Counted from the stretch's first letter, positions 1-8,197 are shown. The stretch is DNA of 18,389 nt from Chrysochromulina tobinii (GCA_001275005.1 JWZX01001505.1:1-18389), one strand, 5' to 3'. Notes: generated by a model from the letters alone, not told the origin. Program-made: numbers and translations.

Positions 1-999
1 GCCCCCCCACTCCCGCCCCCGCTGCCCCCCCTATGCCGATTCCACGGCAGCTCGCTCCCGTAGGGCTCCCCCCCGTAGGGCTCCCCCCCTGTAGGGCTCG
101 GTACGAGCGGCGCAGGCCTCGGGGGGAAGCCACTCGCGCCGCTCGGCGGAGGCGCCAAGCCGCTCGGCGGCGGCCTCGTGCCTCAAGGTGGCTGCAGCGG
201 CGGTCTCGTGCCTCAAGGTGGCTGCAGCGGCGGCCTCGTGCCTCAAGGTGGCTGCAGCGGCGGTCTCGGAGCGACCGGCGGCAGCGGTAGCAGCATCAGC
301 GACGGTGGAAGTCTTCGCAGCAAGCCACCATCCGCCGTGGTGAAGCCCGCCGCGCCCGCCGCGCCCGCCGCGCCCGCCGCGCTGGCACTGCCCTCCTCCA
401 TGCGACCCCCTATTGGTGCGCCCCCTCGTACTGGCTCCGCCGCACCTACGGGGGCTGACGAGGCTTTCGACGTCTCGGATGATGACTTCGACGATCACGA
501 TCTCGATCACGATCTCGACGCCCTGAGCTTGGACGGCGACGAGTGCGAGGGCAGCGGCGGCCGGCGCGGCGCGGACGACCTCGATGGCGACTTTGACGAG
601 CCCTCGCCCGAGAAGGCGCCGCCGGCTCCCAAGTCACCGGGCTTCACAGCTGGCAAGGGCTTCACAGCTCCCAAGTCACCGGGCTGGAAAGCTCCCACAG
701 CTGCCTCGCTGCTCTCCGACGACGATGGCAGCGATTCGGACGACGGCGAGGAGCGTCTCCTCGGTAAGGGCACTGCCAAGTTGCTCTCCGGCCTGCTCGA
801 CAGCCGCGCCGCCGCCAAGCCCACGTACGGCGGCGCCGTGCCCTTCGGCGCGCCCTTCAAGCCCAGCAGCCTTGGCGCCCTTGGCGGACGGCCGCCCCTG
901 GGAGGTGCGCTCGGCGGGCCCGCCCTCAAGCCGCTGGGCGCGGCACTTGGCGGGGCCGGCTCGTCGCTTGCGCCGCTCGGAGCCGGTCGGTGGAAGTGA
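1..999 (+). CDS. 3' part of a low-complexity acidic and Gly/Leu-rich protein, function unknown (partial)
   Basis: The reading frame is open from position 79 to the TGA ending at 999. Upstream in the same frame, TAG triplets stand at 61-63 and 76-78, each behind a C-rich tract, so the exon probably starts at a splice acceptor between 63 and 95 and earlier exons lie outside the window. The protein opens with three LVPQGGCSGG decapeptides. It then has an AAP-repeat tract, an acidic segment with FDVSDDDFDD and several DLD motifs, two APKSPG motifs, an SDDDGSDSDDGEE tract, and a Gly/Leu/Pro-rich tail ending GAGRWK. No catalytic domain is visible. Acidic Ser/Asp blocks between basic/Pro blocks are typical of disordered scaffold or nuclear proteins, but that gives no function. 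I do not recognise the family. The coding call rests on the long open frame and compositional periodicity. Confidence 0.6.
171..269 (+). repeat. 30-bp tandem repeat, about 3.3 copies, coding
   Basis: Units begin at 171, 201 and 231, with a partial fourth after 261. They differ only at one C/T position, a synonymous change in the Gly codon. Each unit encodes LVPQGGCSGG. Near identity at third positions implies recent tandem duplication. Confidence 0.9.
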
Positions 1000-1546
1000 C
1001 ATGGACATCTTGTCAACATCGCTCAGGACGGGGCGCACCCCTGTGCATGCGGCCGAGCTCGAGATCTCGTCGATCCACATCCAGAAAGCATGCACGCGGG
1101 GAGAGCGACATGAGACCACTACGGCGAGCCGGTGCCGCGTTCTACTACCAACCGGACCCGGGTGCGAAGCATAAACACAGAAATTGCGTTACTGTATTCT
1201 GATAATATGAAGGCACGTAAAAGGTCAGTTCTGAGTTCACGCAGATCGCACTTCGCAGTTGAACCCCGGGCACTCTGTCTCTGCACTCTCGCGCAATTTT
1301 TTCTCCACGAAAATTTCAACACCACACGCGGGCAGTAACTGCGCCGTACAATTGAAGTACTATGGTACCGTTCTCGCGTTACATGTAACATTCACGCATG
1401 CATCAGAAAGAGGTCCCTCTTCCGTTCGGTTCTTCGCAGCGCAGGTCGGCCCGTGAAAGAGTCTCGCCGGTGGTTCCCGTGTGACTCACTTACCCGCCGC
1501 GACTCAGTCTCGTACACCTTCCTAGGTTCATTCCAAGGTTCATCTC
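1000..1546. other. intergenic: 3' UTR of the first gene and 5' region of the SGNH gene
   Basis: The region is less GC-rich than the flanking exons, and no convincing coding frame is present. The ORFs here are short and show no domain. I see no clear TATA box; polyadenylation and transcription-start signals cannot be placed from sequence alone. Confidence 0.5.
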
Positions 1547-3584
1547 ATGTGGGCTGGACCGGCGATGCAAATGCAGGCAATCCCACCATATTTTCGCTTC
1601 TTTGATACCGCCTCTCTGCTCGAGCCTCCGCCCGCTGTGTCGCATCCGATTTCAATACCGCTCAATTTCACATCCTTCGATGCGTCTGAGCAACTTCGAC
1701 AGCGATGCGTCGTCCGTGCGCTTGCCCACGCGACCGCCTCCTCCTCCTCGAAGCCTGAGGTGCCCATTGTGGTCTTTGGCGCGTCTGTATCGGCTGGCTG
1801 CGGCGCGGAAGAAGTACCGCACCGCTGTGCGCCGCGCTGGTCGTGGGCACGTCGCGCTGCGGAGCTCTTTCAAAACGGGGGCTTGAATGCAAGCGTGCAC
1901 GTATGGGCCAAAGGAGCGGTGGACCCCTCCTTCTTTGTGCCGTGCCTGCGCTCACGCTTTGGCATGGACAAGCTCTCTCGCGGCGGCATCGTGCTACTTG
2001 AGTTCGAGCCCATCTACTCAGCGCTTTCCCCATCCGATCCGCCTTCGGGGCTCCTTGAGCTCGTCGCTCGGGTCCGTGCAGACGCTCCGCTGGCGCTGGT
2101 GGCTCTCGTTGGCTGGCCGGACATTCGCACCGCGAAGAATTACAAACGGCTGAGCCCTTCGAGATTGACCCACGGTGACCTCGTCTACACGGCGGCCGCA
2201 CGAGATTTGAAGGTCGACGTGCTCCTGGCAAGTCCCGCGCTTCCAACGGAGGCAGTCGGAAGCTTCTATGCAGACGCCGTGCACCCTTCGCCGAATGGCC
2301 ATGCGCTGCTAGCGACGCTCGTGCATCAATACGTGCTCCGCTTGCTTGAGCATCGCCCGTCCACTGGGACTGCCACCGCCACCACGAGCAGCACAGGAGC
2401 AGATGGCATGCGCTGTGAGGACGGGCGTGCGCCAGGGTCGGCGCCGCCACCGCCCTCCACGGATGCCAACTCCGCCACGGATGCCAACTCCGCCACGGAT
2501 GCCAACTCCAGCACCGCCCCCTTCGCGCCCTCATGCTTCCCCACTGCCGACACGATCCCAATTGCTGGGGGTGTCAGTGGGCTTGCCAACGGATGGGCCC
2601 TGCGAGACGAAGCGCGTGCCGGCACCGGACACGTCAAGCTCGGCCTCGTGTCTCGAGTCGAGGATGGTCCCTAATTGTAGCTCGGACCTGATGATTGCCT
2701 CTGATGGCCACTGATTGCCTCCCCCATTGCATGCAGGTCCGCCTCTGGAGCTCGGACCAATTGCCCCCGAGGTGCGATGTGGCCTGCTCGATGTGCATGT
2801 GGGCTACTTGTTCTCGTGGCGCGCCGAGATGGGCGCATTCACCATCCGGTGCACCGGCGGTTGCACGTGCGTAGAAATCCCCGGCACGTGGAGCCGACGT
2901 GCGTACCCGTTCCCAACGGTCCAGGCAGCCAGCTGGTCACCCGCCGTTCAATCGTTGACGATCAACGCTCAGGGCAAGCAGACGGACGAGCTCCGAAACG
3001 CATCGCTCACGCTTTTCACGCGCTTCCGACTCTTTGTCGACCCGGAGCTGCGCACACAGCATGGCGCGTGCCATTTAGCCATCGATCATCACGCTCCCGC
3101 GCTCACGGAGACTGTTGTTCCACACGTACGCCCGCTCAGGCAGAGCGAATCCGCGGCGATGGCTTGCGACAACACAGAGAGCGCTGATTGGTGCACGTAC
3201 CGAATCGGACTCTGCAATGAGGAATACGTAACGGAACGGTGCCGAGCCACGTGCAATAACTGCAGTGCTGGAACCTCTCGACATCATGCCCATCACACTC
3301 ATCAATTATACACCAAGGTGCCACTCGGCAAGGCTGCTGGTGCCTCGCACGTGCGCATCGATGCTCTCGGCGTCGAGCTTGCCAGCTGCACGGAGGTCTG
3401 CTATCTTGGCACCAATGGCGGCTGGAGCGCTCGCCGCATGGCCCTGCGCGCTCGCACCGAGTGTGCGCAGCCGCACGCGGGATACTTTGCGCCTCCATCT
3501 CTCCGTCAGCACGCTTTCTCAACACCGCGGATTACGTCGGGGTCGGCTCCTAAGGATCACGAGTGTAACACACACTGTCACTAA
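1547..3584 (+). CDS. SGNH/GDS-like hydrolase with C-terminal ShK module; join(1547..2666,2737..3584), 655 aa
   Basis: Residues about 74-260 resemble an SGNH hydrolase. Block I is FGASVSAG with the probable nucleophile Ser80, and block V is DAVHPSPNGH with Asp243 and His246, the expected spacing for the Ser-Asp-His set. The block III Asn is not obvious; VLLEFEPI stands where it would be expected. A Thr/Ser/Pro linker with three DANSAT repeats follows. A Cys-bearing C-terminal region (about 355-480) may be beta-rich. Residues 517-549 form a six-Cys ShK-like module containing WCTYRIGLC and ending CRATCNNC. A GT-AG intron at 2667-2736 (donor after GAGGATG, acceptor GCATGCAG) joins the two frames exactly through a Gly codon, which is strong evidence for one gene. 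Likely an esterase or deacetylase on a glycan or lipid, possibly secreted, but no signal peptide is seen at this ATG, so an upstream exon is possible. Confidence 0.75.
2459..2512 (+). repeat. 18-bp tandem repeat x3 in the SGNH gene linker
   Basis: Three 18-bp units start at 2459, 2477 and 2495; the last differs at its end. They encode three copies of the hexapeptide DANSAT (in some phase) in the hydrophilic linker between the hydrolase and the C-terminal region. Being in frame, copy-number change would alter linker length only. Confidence 0.9.
2667..2736 (+). other. spliceosomal intron, 70 nt
   Basis: The donor is GTCCCT after ATG, and the acceptor is a C/T-rich stretch ending GCATGCAG. Without removal, translation stops at TAA 2672-2674. 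Removal restores the frame through a split Gly codon (G|GT). Confidence 0.75.
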
Positions 3585-4064
3585 GCGTTCGGTTCACACA
3601 GTCCGCCTCTATCGTCTCTTGTATCGTCTGCCGCACAGCGCACTCTCTCCTTGTTGATGTGCCGTTGTGGTGTCGACACACGACAGTGTGTCGTGTCAAG
3701 GGGTTCAACCCTTGACTATACGAACCTATTCCAAACGGTCTACTACGCTACGATCCATGGCTACGATCGTGTGCAGCGGTGAGCGATCGATGAGTGATGC
3801 CAGGGAGCCAGGCATTACCGTACTGGCTGTCCTCGGGCGGCGGGAGTGCAATGGGGGAGTGGCCCTTCACGGACGGGAGTCGTTATCCCAAGATACGATA
3901 CATGTAAGCGGAGCCCGGTGAAAAGCGCCCTGGGCAGCTGAACCCCGAATGCGAACCCAAACCAAAACATTTGAAACTTCCGTATTTGGAATCCTAGGAG
4001 CTTCTTGGCGATTGGCCCGCCGCGAACAAACCAATCGGCACACGGAAGGCGTGCGTCGGCCTAG
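3585..4064. other. intergenic region with two adjacent perfect hairpins
   Basis: No supported gene. An 84-codon ORF at 3667-3921 does not begin with a convincing context and shows no domain. The notable content is the hairpin pair at 3674-3716, annotated separately. The last 60 bases before 4065 would be the 5' UTR or promoter of the F-box-like gene. Confidence 0.5.
3674..3716. repeat. two back-to-back 8-bp stem inverted repeats
   Basis: Stem 1 pairs 3674-3681 (CGACACAC) with 3686-3693 (GTGTGTCG) across a 4-nt loop. Stem 2 pairs 3695-3702 (GTCAAGGG) with 3709-3716 (CCCTTGAC) across a 6-nt loop. Both are perfect and separated by one base. They lie about 90 nt downstream of the SGNH stop codon, possibly in its 3' UTR. 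Confidence 0.8.
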
Positions 4065-5276
4065 ATGGCCGGGATGCGTGGTCTGCTCAGCCTTCCCGAG
4101 GACCTTATCGAAGCGATCATCTACTGGTCGTGGTTGACACGTGAGCTTGCGCGGCTTGCTGCATCGCAGCGACAGAGGCTCTGTCCCATTGTGCGGCGCC
4201 TGCTTCGTGACCGCTCGCACCCAATCTGGCGCAAGCTCTGTGCAAACGAGGGCGGCGGTATCGTGTTCCAGCATGTGGCGGACTATTCGAGCCTTTACTT
4301 CAGGCTAAGAAAGCTCACACCACCTCCGATCCGCACGATCGACAGACTTGAGTTCATACTGAAGGTCCACATGCTCGTTGCCGATGCGGAGGGAGGCGAG
4401 AGCGAGGAGCTCGTATTCTCGGAGCTTCTGCACGGTAAAGATGCCACGTGCTCCTCATTCGATGGCCTCGATGAGGGCCTTGGCATCGAGTACGGGTTCA
4501 AGTGGCCATGCCACGAAGCAGCCAAATTGCTCACTCACCTTGGGCCGGCTGAGGGCGCGGTTGACTGCTTCCAACTAGAGGCCATGAACGCATCCAAGGA
4601 CGATTTCCCTTCAGCGGCTGATCGGGCTCGGTGGACAGTCGAGCAGATGGTCCGCCGAGCAGGCAGGCGCACATGGAAACTCTCGCTCCACTGCTTCAAT
4701 CCGGCCAACCAGGTGTGTCTCGGGTTCTCGCCCGCTGGGCCCCCACTCGAGCCCCCCCGCACGAGCCCCCCCACCGCGAGCCCCTCCACTGCTGATCTCG
4801 CACCCACGCCACGGACCTCACCTCACCAACCCTTCCCGTCTGACCTTGCGCAGTCCGTCTGCCACCTGCTCGATGATGCGCCTCCGTTACCCGACTATTC
4901 CGATAACCGAACATGGTCCATCCACCGTATAGCAGGTGGTAGACGGACGATTATGGTAGACGGTGGACCATGGGCCGCCCAAGACCTTGCGTTCGCGCAC
5001 CAGCCGTTGCGCTTCGTCGTAAGTGACGCACCGGGGCCGATGGTCAACGGGGCCGACGGCCAGTACCGCATGGTCGACGGCTTTTGGCACGCGCATGCTA
5101 AGCTTGTGCCACCCACTGCGCCCATCGGGAAGGCGAATGGGGCCGCGCTCACATCAGCGCCGCCTTGGCAGCTCCACTTTAATGTGACCGAGGAGGACCT
5201 CGCTGGGGAAAGGGAATGGACCGCGCAGCCCTCCGAGCTTGTGCTCACCGCCCTTGAGAATGTGCAGTGGGTATGA
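4065..5276 (+). CDS. F-box-like protein; likely join(4065..4712,4854..5276), 356 aa
   Basis: The N-terminus (LPEDLIEAIIYWSW, then Leu/Arg-rich helices to about residue 60) resembles an F-box, the SKP1-binding module of SCF ubiquitin ligases. The rest shows no domain I can name. It includes a Trp-rich segment (about 195-215) and a C-terminal stretch with DGGPWAAQDLAFAH and DGFWHAHAKLVPP, suggesting a beta-rich substrate-recognition domain. An internal Pro-rich segment is bounded by AG|GTGTGT at 4713 and CTTGCGCAG at 4853. It looks like a 141-nt phase-0 intron without stop codons, so the unspliced frame also reads through as a 403-aa protein. The start ATG at 4065 is the first in frame before the F-box-like motif. 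Target and pathway are unknown. Confidence 0.65.
   Translation: MAGMRGLLSLPEDLIEAIIYWSWLTRELARLAASQRQRLCPIVRRLLRDRSHPIWRKLCANEGGGIVFQHVADYSSLYFRLRKLTPPPIRTIDRLEFILKVHMLVADAEGGESEELVFSELLHGKDATCSSFDGLDEGLGIEYGFKWPCHEAAKLLTHLGPAEGAVDCFQLEAMNASKDDFPSAADRARWTVEQMVRRAGRRTWKLSLHCFNPANQVCLGFSPAGPPLEPPRTSPPTASPSTADLAPTPRTSPHQPFPSDLAQSVCHLLDDAPPLPDYSDNRTWSIHRIAGGRRTIMVDGGPWAAQDLAFAHQPLRFVVSDAPGPMVNGADGQYRMVDGFWHAHAKLVPPTAPIGKANGAALTSAPPWQLHFNVTEEDLAGEREWTAQPSELVLTALENVQWV
4713..4853 (+). other. probable stopless 141-nt intron (3n)
   Basis: It begins GTGTGTCT, contains long C-rich runs encoding an improbable Pro/Thr/Ser string, and ends CTTGCGCAG after a pyrimidine-rich stretch. Its length is exactly 47 codons with no stop in frame, so retention would not break the protein. 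The protein on each side joins smoothly as NPANQ then SVCHLL. Confidence 0.55.
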
Positions 5277-5730
5277 GGTGCGGCCGTGTGTGCGCGCGTG
5301 CGGCCACGAAACAACAGGTAACTTCCGACTGCGCTGACTTTTGCCTGGGTCCCAGAGTGCGCGGCGGCACCGGCAGAGATAGAAGCGGCGCTCCCTGGGC
5401 TGAAACCAATAACGCCGCGCAGTGATATGCACATGGACAGATATGGACAGCGTGTGTGCGATGATATGCTGTGACGCAGCAGAGCGCAGTGATAACGCCG
5501 CAGCAGGCGTTATACAGGCGCCGCAGTCCGATCTGCAGTCCGATGACCGAACAGAGTCAGGGAGATAAGTTGTCGCGTGCCGACAGACGCGACCGCGACA
5601 CACTGTGCTTCATGACACAAGAGTCAAGAGTGTAGAGAGTCCGTATGAGAGGATGACGTGCCTCGTGCGACTTGAGTGGCAGAGGGTCCGGCTCCAGCCA
5701 GACTATAAAATGGGTGATTCCGGGGTTCCC
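5277..5730. other. intergenic, no supported gene
   Basis: The region contains only ORFs lacking recognisable motifs. A TATAAAA string lies at 5704-5710, but no gene is recognised at a suitable distance downstream on the plus strand. Confidence 0.5.
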
Positions 5731-5851
5731 ACCATGGTTCGCCCACCCGCGCCTTGGCCCGGTCGCCGGTGGCGTGGACGGTGGAGCTGGAGGCCCCTAG
5801 GGGGAGAGCGATAGGAAAAGACGAATTCGAGAAGCATGGAGAAGCGAGTTC
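5731..5851 (+). repeat. dispersed repeat, copy 1
   Basis: This segment matches 8198-8328 in the same orientation. Shared blocks are ACCATGGTTC, CACCCGCGCCTTGGCCCGG, GGTCGCCGG and a near-identical run from CCTAGGGGGAGAGCG (5796) through GGAAAAGACGAA and GAGAAGC. Indels separate the blocks. On the minus strand the conserved core reads as a pyrimidine-rich tract ending CCCCCTAG, like a 3' splice site. Element class unknown. Confidence 0.75.
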
Positions 5852-6096
5852 CCCCAGCCCCACACCCAAGTCAACGGCCGGAAAACGGGGGGCCGCACTC
5901 CGCTCATCGAGGCGCACTTCTCCGTCGCATCGCATGCTCGAGGCCATAACCTCGAATTTGGGGCTCCAGTCAAGCGCCGACTCGTCCAGGGTGTGGGCAC
6001 GACGAGCTCGGGGCGCGCGCTGCGCAAAACGGGCGTGCCGCGGCGCTCGTACAGCACTTCGTCTTCATACTCTTCATCTTCATCGAGCATGCTCAT
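5797..6096 (-). pseudogene. possible broken gene fragment encoding an acidic N-terminus
   Basis: From the ATG at 6096 on the minus strand the frame reads an acidic start (MLDEDEEYEDEVLYERRG) and then LRSARPELVVP. Near 5990-6000 the natural-looking frame shifts by one base into TLDESALDWSPKFEVMASS and continues with DGEVRLDERSAAPRFPAVDLG before running into the dispersed repeat. Two plausible segments in different frames suggest a frameshifted remnant, or less likely two exons with an unseen intron. I do not recognise the family. The call is tentative. Confidence 0.3.
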
Positions 6097-6232
6097 GGCG
6101 TGGTGGAGTCCGATAGATCAAAGGGCAACAATTCGAAAGAGGCTACATCCGACGTACCAATCGCCGTCCTAGACGTGAACGACACTCGGCCGTCGGACCT
6201 GCTCCGCGGTCGCCGCGTGCTGTGAGGGGTGC

Positions 6233-6590
6233 CAAGCGACACGCACGCTGCAGCTGGTGCAGGCGATGCGCTCAACCAACGTACGCGCCGACGCGATCAT
6301 GTTCAACTCGGCGCTGAGTGCGCACGCGCGCAACCGGCTGCCGCTGTGGAAGCCCGCGCGCTAGCTGCCGCGCGACATGCGCGTGCAGCTTCAAGCGACA
6401 CACGCGATGTGGCAGGTGCAGGCGATACGCTCAGCCAACGTGCGCGCCGACGCGATCGTGTTAAACTCGGCGCTGAGTGCGTACGCGCACAACCGGCCGC
6501 CGCTGCGGACGCCCGCGCGCCAATGCCGCGCGATATGCAACGCTGGGGCTTTCCGCCCACCACGGTCTCCTACTGCGAGCTCCAGACACT
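6233..6590 (+). pseudogene. degenerate pentatricopeptide repeat (PPR) gene remnant
   Basis: Two 159-nt direct repeats start at 6233 and 6392. In the frame through 6248, each encodes a PPR-like helix pair: VQAMRSTNVRADAIMFNSAL in the first and the related VQAIRSANVRADAIVLNSAL in the second. PPR proteins bind RNA in organelles, using helical repeats of about 35 residues. The frame is broken by TAG at 6362-6364 in copy 1. A one-base deletion in copy 2 (about 6520) moves the typical repeat end, RDMQRWGFPPTTVSYCEL, to another frame. There is no start codon or upstream repeat array in a shared frame. This looks like a dead fragment of a larger PPR gene. An intact spliced gene is unlikely because the damage falls inside repeat helices. 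Confidence 0.6.
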
Positions 6591-6781
6591 ACGTCGTAAT
6601 TCCCATGCTAATCGGGCACGGTGTGTTAGGGCATGAGCCGCTCTCCGTGTGTGAGGTCGCGTAAACGTTTCTTGGGTGGAAGGCCGCGTCCAGCGGTTCA
6701 CAGTTCAGTTCAGAAATTCAGGCGGCCTGGATTCCTGGTTGGATTCCCGGTTGGCGAGCGAAACAAGTGAGGGCATTTGCC

Positions 6782-8011
6782 ATGCCGCCGTCATGCCGAT
6801 GGCTGTGGAATAGTGGCGGTGGCGCCAACGAGTGCTGGACCGCATACAGCTCGTCGGAGAGCGCACAGATCGAGCGGCTCTTCGCTGCGGGTGCCGATCG
6901 CTGCGCCCTAGGAGCCGAGCGCCACGTAGATTTCAGGAGTATGCGCCAAGTGCGTGACGACAACCCGAGCCGGTACCGCGCTATCCGTCGCGAGGCGCCC
7001 GCCGGCCCTAGCGGTGCTGAGGCTGGTGCGACGCCAGCTGCGGTGCTGGCGGCACAGGAGGCAGCGGCGGAAGCACCATCGGCGTCTACCTCTGCTGCCA
7101 TGGCTGGAGCGGCACCGGTACCTGCTGAGGCCACCGTCGCACTCGCCGGTTCCAAACGCATGCGCGCAAGCGACGCGAGCATCGGCGGCGGCGACCGCAG
7201 TGGCAGCAGCATCGGCAACGCCAGCGGCAACAGCGACAACGGCGGCGGCCGCGACGGCGGCGACGGCGGCACCAGAGGTACCAGAGGTGCTAGAGGTGAC
7301 GGCGATGGTGATGGCCGTGGCGACGGCGGTGGCGATGGTGGCAACATATTCCAAGCCAAGCGGCAGAGCCTCGCGCCAATCGCAACACCACGCAGCCGCA
7401 TGGGCACACCGAGTGTGCCACTGCATCCTCCATTCACCGCACCAGCAAGCTGGCCGACCACGGAGTCAAAGTTGTACGACGTGCTGCTGATGACGGATCA
7501 GGAGGATCCCGCCTTTCGGGCGATGCTCGATGCATGCCTTCGTGTGGGCGTGGAGCAGTGCGTCCAGAGGGACGGCACAAGGCACGTGACCCTTTTTAAG
7601 GGCCTCAAGCTGACTCCCGATGAAGCGATGCGTGTCGGTTACTCCTCGCCACCAGCCTGCTTGCCCATGCGACTGAGCACCGAACACCTGATGCCGTGGG
7701 ACACGTGCATTGCGCTTGGTTTCAGCAGCAACACGATTCCTGCGGCGGACCTTGCAGCCCTTGCCGACCTTGACTTACCCTCTCGACTGTCATCCAAGCT
7801 GCGCATTAAGCCGTCCAATTTGCACATTTCTCTCTACCGCACTGCTGGCCGATCGCTATCCGAGCAGGTCAAGGATGAGGCGAAGCGACTCATCCCCAGC
7901 ATTCGTGCTGCGTGCGGTGGTTTCCCCTTTGGCTCGGTTTTCGGTACCAAGGTTGTCCTCAAACTGAGTGGCGGAGATTACAACGAGGCGAACTGGCGGG
8001 TGCTCGCTTGA
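6782..8011 (+). CDS. WWE domain - 2H phosphoesterase-like fusion protein, 409 aa
   Basis: Residues 5-71 match a WWE domain: Trp7, Trp9 and Trp19, then QIERLF, HVDFRSMRQ and the closing RAIRRE. WWE domains bind (iso-)ADP-ribose in poly-ADP-ribose. An Ala/Gly/Asp/Arg low-complexity linker runs from about 72 to 225. The C-terminal part starts with a strand (YDVLLMT), then a helix and two H-x-[ST]-hydrophobic motifs, HVTLF (His268, Thr270) and HISLY (His348, Ser350), 80 residues apart. This is the signature of the 2H phosphoesterase superfamily (LigT, AKAP7, CNPase and cyclic phosphodiesterase relatives). Those enzymes open or form 2',5'- or 2',3'-phosphodiester or cyclic bonds. The first ATG in this frame is 6782; the frame is open 15 bases further up only from a GTG. 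It is apparently intronless, and the two copies of a dispersed repeat lie on either side. Confidence 0.72.
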   Translation: MPPSCRWLWNSGGGANECWTAYSSSESAQIERLFAAGADRCALGAERHVDFRSMRQVRDDNPSRYRAIRREAPAGPSGAEAGATPAAVLAAQEAAAEAPSASTSAAMAGAAPVPAEATVALAGSKRMRASDASIGGGDRSGSSIGNASGNSDNGGGRDGGDGGTRGTRGARGDGDGDGRGDGGGDGGNIFQAKRQSLAPIATPRSRMGTPSVPLHPPFTAPASWPTTESKLYDVLLMTDQEDPAFRAMLDACLRVGVEQCVQRDGTRHVTLFKGLKLTPDEAMRVGYSSPPACLPMRLSTEHLMPWDTCIALGFSSNTIPAADLAALADLDLPSRLSSKLRIKPSNLHISLYRTAGRSLSEQVKDEAKRLIPSIRAACGGFPFGSVFGTKVVLKLSGGDYNEANWRVLA

Positions 8012-8197
8012 AGTGGAGATAGGTAGCAAGGTGACTGGTGAGGTAGATGAAAGGGTTCGGTTGACTTTGGGGACCGATACATACCTAGCACACTACGCAC
8101 CCCAACGGAGGACAGGCCACCCGAACATGATGGGCGCATGCATACAGGTGGTGAAACCATACACGCGTTCAGTACGGCCGGTAGAGAAGTTCCTCCA
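8012..8197. other. 3' flank of the WWE-2H gene
   Basis: No coding frame with recognisable features. It is probably 3' UTR, ending where the second dispersed repeat begins. Confidence 0.4.

Noticed and set aside
171-269. CRISPR-like array
   Set aside because: The units are contiguous 30-bp tandem repeats with no spacers and encode a peptide repeat.
3691-3720. tRNA T-arm-like sequence GGGGTTCAACCC
   Set aside because: The stem closes a 6-nt rather than 7-nt loop, and no acceptor, D or anticodon arm can be placed around it. It is better explained as one of two simple hairpins.
6767-6781. Five extra residues at the start of the WWE-2H frame
   Set aside because: That extension would need a GTG start; the first ATG is at 6782, just before the WWE domain.
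7142-7330. Gly/Asp/Arg tract considered as an RGG RNA-binding domain in the WWE-2H protein
   Set aside because: RGG spacing is poor and the tract looks like low-complexity expansion of GGC/GAC codons. It is treated as a linker.
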